From: Schistosoma haematobium
Taxonomy: Eukaryota > Platyhelminthes > Trematoda > Strigeidida > Schistosomatidae
Assembly (NCBI RefSeq): GCF_000699445.3
Contig: NC_067198.1
Span: forward strand, 44,454,691-44,518,690
Reading direction: 5' to 3'
DNA length: 64,000 nucleotides
Position 1 is the first letter of the stretch, and each line of letters starts with the position of its first letter. The translations under genes and the position numbers were made by a program. The notes under the pieces are model-generated. The model ran no database searches. It saw only the letters and a program-made list of their open reading frames with translations, and was not told where the DNA came from. This document shows positions 23,093 to 34,500 of this stretch, one piece after another.

Positions 23093-24300
23093 TTGTTCAA
23101 TTATGCTCATAGTATCTATCCTCTCGTCTCCTGTCCTCTCCTCTTCTCTACACGACAACCACCTCCACCCTCACTTTTTCAAAATACATAAATAAAACAA
23201 GCAATCTTAATTGATCATTACAATAAACGATAATAATTAAGATAAGATTTCAGTAAAATCTTGTTATTTTTCGTTTGTTGTTGTTGTTTCTTTTTTTTTT
23301 TACATTTTTTAACGGATACACAAATTCATTTTCAATGTAAATAATTAAAATGTTTATTAATTAGAATAGAAATAAATTCTGATTGAAATCTTTATCTACT
23401 CTCTCTCTCTCTCTTTCCCTTATCTTTACATATTTTATATTTAAATAAAAAATAGTTGAATTTATAATTATTACTACTCATGAGTAGTATTGAAATAAAA
23501 CGTGTAATATTGTATTGTAGTGTATAAGTTACAATAGAATAATGTTTACAGTATATTCTATATTTATAATAAACATTGTTCATTGATCATTTAATTGTAA
23601 AAGAGAAAACAAACAAAAACAATCAGTAATCTAAGTTGATAGTGATAATAGTTTGATAGTTTTTCACTTTGAACAAAAACAAAAGAAGAAGAAACAGGAA
23701 AAAAAAAGTGCTTGTCAACAAATTTGTAAATGAAACTAAATGATAGAGAAAGTTTAAAAGGAAAAGAATAAGAAACAAAATGATGAGAGTTAAGTCATAA
23801 TTAGAAGAAGAAGAGAAAGGAAAAGGAGGAAAAAAGAAAAAAAAACAAATCTGACCAACACAATATGAAATTCAATTTATAATTAAATGCATCAAATCTG
23901 AAAAAAGATTTTTATATATTTATATATGTAGATGTATAATGTTTAATTATGTATATAGAAGAATGTTGAATATTCCTTGGATCTATTTATTCACATGTAC
24001 TTTTCGTGCAGAAAATGCGGACACTAATCTCTTCCCTCTCTCCGTATATATATATATATATACTATAGAATAGAATAGAGGTCCATCCTTTCTGCCAATT
24101 TTTCATATGATCTGAATCAATTAAGTGTACAATGTTTACATTGTTATTATAGTATGATTATTTAACATTTCATGCATAATGCAGGGTGGGGGGTCGAGGG
24201 GTAGGGATAAGGGAGAAATTAATCAATCAGTTATTCTAATTGTTTACAAATACTGATATCTGGAGTTTAACAAATTGTTTTTATACAATTTGAATACTCT

Positions 24301-24306
24301 TTTATT
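24301..24306 (-). promoter_or_regulatory. Possible polyadenylation signal of the PLC-like gene
   Basis: The reverse complement is AATAAA, about 180 bases downstream of the stop codon at 24487. Other AT-rich variants exist nearby, so the actual site is uncertain. Confidence 0.3.
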
Positions 24307-24486
24307 ATGCTGATATCACAAATGTATAATATTTCTTTTCTTTGATAAGTTTGTTTATTCTGCTCTGTAATAGGAAATCTATTATGAATCATATAGGTGA
24401 TGTATATATATATATATAAGGGGTATTTCAATCCAATGAATCATTTTGATATTCAAATGTTTTGGATAATCACATAAACCGGAAGT

Positions 24487-25527
24487 TTATTTCTTCCATG
24501 CTTGATTAAAACGATTTTTAATTTTTGATAAATTTCCTGATGATGAATTACTATAAGTTGGTAGTGTTTTTGTCATTGTTGTTGTTGTAGTTACACTATT
24601 TATACTACTATTAATATTTGTAAGATGAGTAGTATGAGTGTTAGTAGTAGTAGTAGTAGAAGCAGTAGTAGTTATTGTTGTAATGATACTAGGTGACATA
24701 ATTGTTGTTGGTGTTGTTGTTGTTGTGCTTTCATTAGATGATAATATAGATTTTTGTTTAATATCTGTGGAAATCTTATATGAATAAAGATTTTTCACAA
24801 TATTTGATTTGATTAAAGTTGTTTCATTTGAAATAAAATCAGATTGATTTGTACGGGAACTTTCTAATAAAGGTGATAATGAACTATTTAATGTTGTTGT
24901 ATTATTATTCATAAAATTTGGCATTTCATCATCATTCACTATTCTTAATGATTGATCTAATGAAGTTTGATGATTTTGTATTAGATGATCTTGAATTATT
25001 GATTTATTCGTTAAAGGAATTTCTATACTTAATTCATTAGTCAATTGATCTTTATCGGAATAAGTTGGTGAAGAATGTGAATCAGTTAGATTAGTTATAT
25101 TGGATTTGATTAAAAGACCAGTAGATTGACTAGATTCTTTTGCTTGTTTTATCCATTCATTAGATTCATTTAATAATAATGTCATTAGTTCAGTTTGTCC
25201 TGTTAATAAACGTAAATTCCAAGTTACATTATCAGCTACACGTGACATACGTCGCCAATAGATTGAGGTACCACTAGTAGTTGTTTTATTATTTCGATTA
25301 TCTGTATTATCTTCTATAATTTGTGGAGTTACACGTTGGCTAATTTCTGATGTCAAACTACCAAAACGTGTTTCATGACTATGAGATATTGAACTCCTTA
25401 ATGATGTAGTAGCTGCTGCCGCTGATGATGTTAATTTTGAAATGGTGGTAGCATGAGATGATGGCGCTTTTAAACCTTCTAAAAAAGTAGTGTATGCGTC
25501 TAAGGCAGTTCTTTGAGTTTGTTGTAA
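24487..25527 (-). CDS. PLCL: PLC-like terminal exon
   Basis: It begins [20 protein letters not shown] after acceptor ATTCTAG. It carries [19 protein letters not shown] and [20 protein letters not shown], paralleling the conserved PRIP C-terminal helix (KATESFAWNITVLKGQGDLL-type). A long Thr/Ser/Asn-rich disordered tail follows, ending NRFNQAWKK and TAA. 346 codons. Confidence 0.85.
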   Translation of the reverse strand, partial: LQQTQRTALDAYTTFLEGLKAPSSHATTISKLTSSAAAATTSLRSSISHSHETRFGSLTSEISQRVTPQIIEDNTDNRNNKTTTSGTSIYWRRMSRVADNVTWNLRLLTGQTELMTLLLNESNEWIKQAKESSQSTGLLIKSNITNLTDSHSSPTYSDKDQLTNELSIEIPLTNKSIIQDHLIQNHQTSLDQSLRIVNDDEMPNFMNNNTTTLNSSLSPLLESSRTNQSDFISNETTLIKSNIVKNLYSYKISTDIKQKSILSSNESTTTTTPTTIMSPSIITTITTTASTTTTTNTHTTHLTNINSSINSVTTTTTMTKTLPTYSNSSSGNLSKIKNRFNQAWKK

Positions 25528-28500
25528 CTAGAATTTATGTAATTAAGGAAAAAAGATGTAAAATATTCAGTTGATAAAAGTATTTATTAGTGGAAAGGAT
25601 CAATTTTATAAGTTAAATCATCAGTTTCATAGTTTACCTTCCAGGATTTAGACGTAAATCAGTCTTAAAACAATATGGCGTGAAGTAGCAGTTCCCATAC
25701 TTACTAGAAATAATCAGAGGAATGTATTTGTAATCACTCAAAATAGCATTACTTATCTTATACTCTAACTATTGAGCTTCAGTTAATTACTACTGCAGTC
25801 ACAGGTGTTAGTTATCTTGGAGCCAAGTTCACTCAGTCTCAATTAGATGAGTATCTGTTGTTCGCATTGGAACTAAGTCAAAATCAAGCAAAAATGAAAA
25901 GTATTATAAAAGTCATACTGGATATTAGTATAATGATCGTTTCAGGAAGCTATAATCAACGGTGATGTATATCAGTTAGCCTATCGCACTGCATTGTTCT
26001 CCACTTAATTTCACGTCAGGATATCCTAACTCTAGGAAGTATAAAGGATCATAGTAGGTGGTTGAATCTTAACTATTGATATAGAATTACCTTGGAACAG
26101 AAAAATTCAAGGAATCTAACCAAACAGATTCTAGGGTGAGACTATAATTTATAGACGGCCTTTGAGCGACTCTAGACTGACCTTGAGTGTCTACCTAATA
26201 ACGAGGACCAAATGAAGGTTATAAATTAATGTGAGGAATTATAATGATAATTTACAGTTGATGATTAAGGTTAGAAATTAGATTTAGGGTTTTCATCACC
26301 AATCGACATCAGCTATAATGCCAAAATGCTATTTATCCAAATGGATGAGTGAATTTCGCGCCAAAATCTGAGACCTGTTATCTTATACCTGATTAGTTCG
26401 TCTATAAATTAGAGTCTCGCCCACTTCATTAATTAAACAAAATAATCAATATTATTAGTTTATTCAATCTAGAACGACAAATATTATTTGCTGAAGTGAC
26501 TTCATTTTGTTTGCTATGCTCTAAATCTTCTAAACATGCATCAAATCTGAATAGATCAATAAAGTGTTTCCTAAACGTAACGTTGAATATTAAATACATA
26601 AGATGATTTGGTTTAATAGTGGAAAATAATTCATCTTATACCAGAACGTTTGTTTTATTAGCGTTTATTTAAGAAACTAGTAGTATCAAGTCCTAATTTT
26701 CTTTAGTTCATCAGTTACTTTTGTCTTAAAATGTTCTTGAAATTCAAATAAACAGTCGTAACTGGTGGAGATCAGACATATTAAGAGTGAAACATTTGTT
26801 CACAGTGAAACTGAATGACTCACTCTATACGATGAATTGGTTTATTTTGAAACTACCAGTGAACGTCAATCCAGCTGTTTTAATGATGAATGATTCTCCA
26901 CTAGACCTGATGATCTTCAATCCAAGCCCCGGTAAAGTCATAGGTGCTCACTGCTGAGTAGTCTCGTACTGGAATGAAACAGCTATACATTACTGCAGAA
27001 GGTCGGTCGCGGTCCGAATAACCCAATAGTGACGTCTCTGGCTGTGTGATACGGGATCGAATACGTAAGGGAGCAACAGTTCCCTCAAGACTACAGGTAC
27101 ACCTTGCTGACGAGTGCTAAGTAGCACGAAACACGAGTCCAGGATTTCCTGTTTACTACCTTTAACCACCATCTAAGCTATACATTACTCTCTGGTTTAT
27201 AATGGTATCTCGACTGAAATTAGTTTGTGACCAATACAACCTACAAACTGTTAGACTTATCATTTACATTATAGATTCAGTGAAGTTAAAATATGGAACA
27301 TTGGATATCTACTCAGTAGCTGAAAAGTTAAATGCCCACCTTGAGGCCTGGAAGTATTATGCTTTTATCGCTGGTCAGATAGTATATATGCATTACTAAA
27401 GAGGCCTGATTTCAGCCGAAACCACTGCTTAATTCTTCTTGAATTTTCTAATCACTATCCTATCAGATCTCACTTTAATACTAATAACTAATTTTAATAA
27501 ATATTAGTTATAATTAAGTATAGAAAATAACATACTTTTACTCGAAGATATGGTCCTTGTTTAATCAGTGTTTTACAAGATTCAATAAGCTAAAAACAAA
27601 AACAAAAGACAGTTGAAATAAACAAACAAAAATCAACTATACAAAGTAAATATTTTATTTGTGAAGTGTTCAATTCAGTCAGTCAGTCAGCTACAACGTA
27701 GAACCAGGCACATATATACATCAGTCCAAGTTGCCATACCTCATTAGCACAGCAAGACTAACATCGGATTCATAAAAGTAGTTAATTCAGAAGTGGTAAT
27801 ATATAAAAGGAAGATTGTATATAAGGATATAGTACAGGAAGAAACAATTAGTTTGTAGAAAGAAATATATGAAGCGATTTTAATTTCATAGTTTAAGAGA
27901 AGACAAAGAATATATACACCTACACCATTATGGCCGATTCTGAGCCATCTCACCAAGAGTCTCCAACCATTAGTTACGATAGTCACGCGAACCCCAATCA
28001 AGTAGTCTGCATCTACCAACATGGCTCAGACTAGAAGTTAGTGACTTCAAGCACTGATGCCACGTTTTGGTTTGACCTTCTCTAATATTCTTCTAACCAT
28101 CAACAACGGTTAGCATTGCGCATCGTGCTAGTCGATGTTCAGGCATACGTAACGCGTGGCCCAACCATCTCAATCGATGGAGATTCACAACCTCATCAAC
28201 TGATTTACCATTATTCCCTAATACCCAGTGTCTAACCTCACTATTACTTACCCGGTGTTCCCAGCAGATGTGAGCAATATTTCTAAGGCATCTGTGATCA
28301 AATACTAGTAGCTTACAAGTATCCTCTACTCTTAATGGCCATGTTTCGCTGCCGTAAATTAAAACAGAACGGACTGCCGCGCAGTATACTCGTCCGTTTA
28401 TTGATAGACGGATATCTCGCAATCTCCACAGGTGACGTAAGTTGGCAAAAGCCAAACGAGCTTCTCGAATCCGTGCTGTGTTGACACAGGCCAGTCCTGA

Positions 28501-31500
28501 TTCATTGACATTCATTTAGAGTGGGAGAAGCGCATTCCAAACATTTTAGCATTGTTGCTTAGTGCTATCAAAGGACTTTGCATTTTATCAGTGTCTTCAC
28601 CGAACAGGACTATGTCATCTGCGTATTGTAAGTCGATAAGTGGACCTCCTGGTAGGAGATCAATACCCGGGAATTCAGTCGACGAGAGCGTTATTTCCAT
28701 ATGTATGTCTATGATGAAGTTAAACAAAAATGGAGAAAGTAGACAGCCTTGAAGGACACCACTTGAGATTTCAAAAGCAGATGACAGTTCGCCATAAGCT
28801 CTGACTCAACTGGTAACGTTCGAGTAAAGAGTCTTCACAAGGTTAATGTACTTCTGAGGTACGCCTTTCAATGACAGACACTGCCACAGGATCTTGCGGT
28901 CTACGGAGTCAATTCAAGCATTATAAGATTTATTTCATAGATGAAGGGGGGAGGGGTAAGCTAATTTTGAAGATAACATTTTTTAAATTTTTTTGGTATC
29001 AACAAGTAACCAATCCAAATGATTGTTAGTCACATTGTCGGAAAATATTTTTTTTATTTTATTTTACAATTAAACAAAAAAAGTTTACTTGAATTTCTAA
29101 GTGAACATACTTTTATAGTTAATTGCTATAAACAACACAATGAATTGAAATGATTCTAAATAATCAGTAATTGTATTCACATAACGTAATTTTCATAATT
29201 TGTATCATGGACTGTGATCTCAGTTATGGAAAAAATTAAAGGTCTAGAAATAACGAATAGCTGTCTAGTTCTAGTATGGGACTTCTTAACACTATCCTAC
29301 TAAGGATCTTTGAATTTCATGGTATGCATCTAACCTTCATTATTTATTTGTATACATAAATATCGGCTCAAAGGAATACACAAGTCACTTGGTTTGTGCC
29401 TGGGTGCCCAACTCGAAGCAGCTGCTTTTCTTAGGGGGCTTTCGACCTAAAGGTATGATCCACGAGACGGTGGAGAATCGTAAGGAGATGCAGTCACATG
29501 GTAGCCGTTGACCAACAATTGGTTCATACGCCATTTGTTCCTTCAGGATACTGGAGCCCATGTGCACCATTGGTTTGGAATGAGGGTTTTCCAACTCCAC
29601 TTGTTGGACTCTGTATCCACCGACTCGGCCAAAGCGTCGGACATTCACTTTTCGTTCTCTCTCTTCTGATGCGAGAAGGCAGTGAGTAGGACTTCCCTGT
29701 CAGTGGCTATATACGCGTGGTTATGTGGGAGCATTTCGAGATGAAGATCTAACTCTCCCCACTCTCAACCGTACAAGGGCATTTAGGGGCACTTAATCTT
29801 CATACTACTAAGTATTCAGTACTTATATGTCTAACTTCAAACAGTTTACGACATCATATAACCATCTTTCAACACCCGATACTAAGTTCACTGGTTATTA
29901 TCCGTCCGCTCTTAGAGAAATCATAATATATCTGATCAGTAATGCAAGTTGAATAGGAAGTAATTAATTTCACACTGCAGTTTTCAATGCTGTTTATAAA
30001 CTGTCAATGAAGGTATTTCAATATGTTTATCAGAAAAAAAGTGTTTCAAAAGAATTTATGTATATGGAAAAGTGATGAGTAACAACAAACAGTAGATTTT
30101 CAAAGGGCAATATGGGATTGTTATGTTTTTCTTTTATGACTTTTTCTTCTTAAATATCTAAGTGATTTCAGTATATCTTCAATTTAACATATAACAAGGA
30201 TAATATTACAATCATTGTGAAAGGAATCTTTTTGATTGGTTATGTAATTCCGGTTTTAAATCTTTAATAGGATACAATAAAATTAGGCTACCAATGTAAC
30301 AAACTGATATGAACTGTCATATCACTATCTGGCTTTGCTTAAACAATGAATGGTAACCAAAAAGAATTGATGATTGGAAACTTCAAATGTAATAATATGA
30401 TTTGGTCTAAGATCAATATCTTAGCCTGCCTCCTAATAAAGTGAAAATTTCTTAATTTTGAACTCTGATTTCATTCTGGTTTATTGTTTGTACGGCTGTT
30501 AGATTTTTATACCTAAGTGTAACTAGCTGGTGATAGAAAGATTTCATTTATGAAACTTGGCTACTTATTTTACTTGAAAGTAGTGTGATTTGCTTATAAG
30601 CTCTCAGCATGTTAGGAAATACAATAGAATAATTCCAAATATTTACCATGTAATTTTCACTTATTTTTCTTGAATTATCAAAGATAGCAAACACCCATAT
30701 GTACTTAAAATCAGGAACGATGAAGTCAGCGACTGAACATGTGTTCTCTAGGAATATACAATTCATGCTTATATTTCTCTTAACCCAATTGGCCAATAAT
30801 TCAATATTATTGGTGAGGATCCACTATAAATTCGGAATTGTTTGACTTTATAAGTTATACCCTATAAGAGTTTCTAAATATTCACTTGTGGTGAGAAGAA
30901 TCCTAGATTTAGATAACATTTCACATGTAATCAAAGTGAATAATAATAATAATAATCAGTTACCTTCAGATCTCTAACTACATAGTGAATAACTTAAAGC
31001 CCTATTGGAAAGAAGTAATTCATGTCGTAAACTAGGTTATGGTTGTTATTGAGTATTCAAGTTGCTGATAGTTAATGATATCCATACTATATTACGAGTA
31101 AACTAGAATTGAGAAAATGCATGAGCCTTGATATTTTAATTCGTCCTCTTGAGTGCTGTTAGAGGTGTGAGGGCGGTTATCACTTCCCGGTTGCCCACAC
31201 CGTGGAAGGGTTCTTCTGGAGGTAACTGAAAAGGAAGTTGGATTAGAGGTGGTCTTGGTCACCTGAGAGCGTGACTGCAGTGCCCAAGGGACAACTGCTT
31301 GAGGTCGGTCACACACGACCTTTTTATGGGTAATTTTTGTGTTAGCTCCGTACTTGTTGAGGCCTTATTACCGGAGACGGATATCCGTGGGATAAGGCAA
31401 GGTGTGCATTTTCAGGGTCGACCTTTTCTAACCCCACCCCTCTCTGTGGGAAGGCAGCATCGCTGTCATACTGGTTGTCTAAAGGAAACACCTTACTGCT

Positions 31501-34500
31501 GTCACACCTCTGTACAGTCGGCAGTACGACTTCGCCTTCGGACCTTGGGTTTGTTGCTTTTGGTTTTACCGCTCTTCAACCGACCTATCTGACATGGTAG
31601 GACCTTGAGGAGCGGTTGTTCCAGCCAGTATAGCTCGGTTGCTTCATCACGATAGGCAAGCCCGACCACGACGTCAGGGTAGCAACAACGGTCGAGTTTA
31701 ATTCGTCCTAATTGTATCTTATAAACCATGGGAGGTAAAGCCGTGGAGTTGAATACCGTACATTTTCGTAGGTTTATACTTCGATTAAACATCTCTAATG
31801 TGTTCATAAAAGACATACAATCATATACTTTCGTTATTTATGGTAAATTAAACTCATTTGTTTGCTGGGAGTCTAACGTGCGGTAGATTCTGGCATTTAA
31901 TAGATTAAAAGTAACTTACATTTTCGAACTCATTGACAGCTTTTTTCAATTTATCCAAACGTCCAACGGAAAAAGAAGAAATACTACTGCTACTTGAATG
32001 AATACTTGGTCGCCTTGCTATATTATTTGTCGAAATAGTTGGTGAATGTTCCTGTACGCTATGGGTACTACTATTACCATTACCATGACAACCCATAACA
32101 TCAATTGATAAAGCTGATGCTGAATCTTCATCAATTGATTTTGTGCTACTTTTTAAGCGTCTATTTAAAAATAGTCGAGGGGAAAGAATTAATGAAGGTG
32201 AACGATGCAATCCAGGCGCAGGAGAAAAACGTAATGAAGAATTACGGGTTAATGATGATCCAAGTGTACCATGATGAGATACTGGATCACCGAGTGTACT
32301 TAAACTTGGATAACCACTTAGCCCGGATCCAGAGAATGAATTTTGTAGCTCTAAATGAGGCATTTCATCTTCTGGTCTAATACGCATACGTACAGGCCAC
32401 AGATCTGGTGATCCGAACGCTGTTGCAATACGTGTAGACAACGCTCGAATACATTGATTCATGGATAATGGTGTTGATGTTTCACCACACAGTCGTCTAA
32501 AATTATCGAAACTAGTGAGTACAGATGTTCGGAGTTCACACACTTGACGTAATGTTGTTGCCGTAGCCTAAAATTAGGAAAAAATAGGCGATAAAAATAC
32601 TCAAATGTAGGTGAAATTAGCAAACATAGATTGTGGCTATCAGTGGAATATCATATCTGAGATTCGTCAGTTGGATGTACCTGCATATTAGTGTTGATAT
32701 TCATACTCAGATTTGAGCTCAGTACATAATGCTTTAAACGACAACTCTTCACATAGCAAGCTATTGAATGTAAGTGCTATTAACCTGTTCGTCGGGAAAA
32801 CATAAACCATTAAAAAGTAATTTCATACAATTTACTCCCGTAATAAATTTAAGCACAGAAAAAGTAAATTTTTGATGTCGTTACAAATAGCCTTATATCT
32901 GTTGAACGAATTAGTGGCTAAATTGAATCTATAGATTAGCGAATAGAACGTCATGGCTTGAAGTTAAAGCTGATGGATTCGAGTTTCCGTGTGAACAGTC
33001 AATCTAGGATCCAGGTTCATCCAGCTGACGCGTCTTATATATGGCGGAACTAACGTGATGAATTCCATTGCTAATCACAACCCAAATATACTAAAACGTT
33101 TAACTGAGAAGTAATATCGCGAAACCCATACTGGAAGCACATATACCAATGTAGACTGATCAGTTGGGGCTTTGATATCAATGATGAGAAAGTGGGGACG
33201 AAACAAGCGTCTTGTCGTATAGGAGTATTTTAAAGGGAGATAAAAATGATGTACCCTAAGTTGTAACTAGAAGTTTTCGTAACTTTTCTCTACGTATTTA
33301 ATGAATAGATTAGTTTTTGGTGGAGTTTTGTTCTCTGAGCTGGATGGTTCGGTCGTGGAGCTCTCATCGTTCTTCTGAACGACATCATCAGCACAAACTT
33401 CAGATAGAAGTGAAGTGTTTGAATCTCTCCATATGTGTCTCAAAGCTTGTTCTGTGCGCCTCGACACATATGGAGAAATTCAAACACTTCACTTCTATCT
33501 GAAGTTTGTGCTGATGATGTCGTTCAGAAGAACGATGAAAGCTCCACGACCAAACCATCCAGCTCAGAGAACAAAACTCCACCAAAATCATCCACCTGAG
33601 CTACAAATCTTCTCCACCATCTCGAATAGATTAGTAGTCCGAAATCTGTTAGTGGTGACAGCTGTAGTTACAATTTATAGTACTGTGACAAAGGTAATGA
33701 TAAGACTGCAACAATGTGTAGCTCAAGATTTGATTCTTTAAAATAATGTGCCCTGCTCCAATCCAGATGATTTGAAACAGTTGAGTGAAAGTCTTAAAGC
33801 CAATGTTTGTGCTAGTTACTAATTATTAGTGACGTATTTCTCCCATCTTTAGAGTAATCACAAATATCTCGTTAATTACCTCTCTGACAGTGACAGATTT
33901 CAGTTGAACAGGAAACATAAGTTTCCTCAGAGTTGTAAGTACACCATACAGATAAACAATAAGTAATGCAACATTTAGATCCAGGACTTTTCGCTGATCG
34001 CTTTCAAGTGCTTAAAGGTTACATTTTAGTTTTTACTTATCAGTTTAGCTGATCTATCAACAACAGAAGGGCAATGAAATATATTTATAATGAATTAAGT
34101 TGACCAATAAATATACTCTTCATGGTCATTAGTGATGATCCTGGTTCCAGTATTTTCAAGGTTAATTCTTTCTAAAAAACTAGCAAACGTTCATTGATAT
34201 CGATATATCAATCTAAAAAAAAACTTATTAAGAAAGTAGAAAACAAATTTATTTGATAAAAAATATATAGTTACCTTGAATATTTCATCAAATGTGGAAA
34301 CACCAACTTTTTTCAACTGTAATTGTCGACGATTACGTGAACGCCATCTATGAAGTAGACCAGTATTTGTTTCCTGTTTAATTAAGAAAGAGAATAACAC
34401 TTAAAGTTTTGAATTTGTTTATTACTCTGTTTTGAATTTATCATGTGCAAATGATCTTTATTAATCAATAACACACAAAAAGCAGTTCATTACCAGTTAT

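Larger units (their letters stand above)
19088..24486. other. Intergenic region between convergent PIG-V and PLC-like genes
   Basis: No protein-coding exon was recognised here. It should hold both 3'UTRs. The contents seen are a 71-bp RTE-2 3' fragment (19451-19521), an RTE-2-like 3'UTR fragment (about 20860-20975), a SINE-A copy split by an RTE-1 insertion (22389-22995), a long (AT)n run (23043-23090), a (CT)n run (23399-23413) and purine-rich, low-complexity sequence at 23640-23860. Confidence 0.6.
26905..27240 (+). repeat. SINE-B copy split by SINE-G
   Basis: The left part (about 26905-26994) matches SINE-B up to the ribozyme: GCTCACTGCTGAGTAGTCTC and TGAAACAGC. After the SINE-G insertion, the right part resumes as CTCTGGTTTATAATGGTATC, corresponding to the SINE-B tail TTCCAGGTTTTCCATGGTGGTC. 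The copy is heavily diverged. Confidence 0.55.
27678..28908 (-). mobile_element. RTE-2 copy, 5'-truncated, with TSD
   Basis: The insertion of about 1.23 kb is flanked by the 8-bp TSD TCAATTCA (27670-27677, 28909-28916). On the minus strand it holds RT motifs ([41 protein letters not shown]), an internal deletion with frameshift, then the ORF2 C-terminus. The 3'UTR ends in a (CTGA)n tail. Confidence 0.85.

Noticed and set aside
22995..23195. Plus-strand ORF with an Ile-Tyr run
   Set aside because: It is translated (AT)n microsatellite.
31299..31592. Plus-strand ORF of 97 codons, repeated at 53044-53241 on the other strand
   Set aside because: It lies on the antisense strand of repeat C, is interrupted in both copies and has no known domain.
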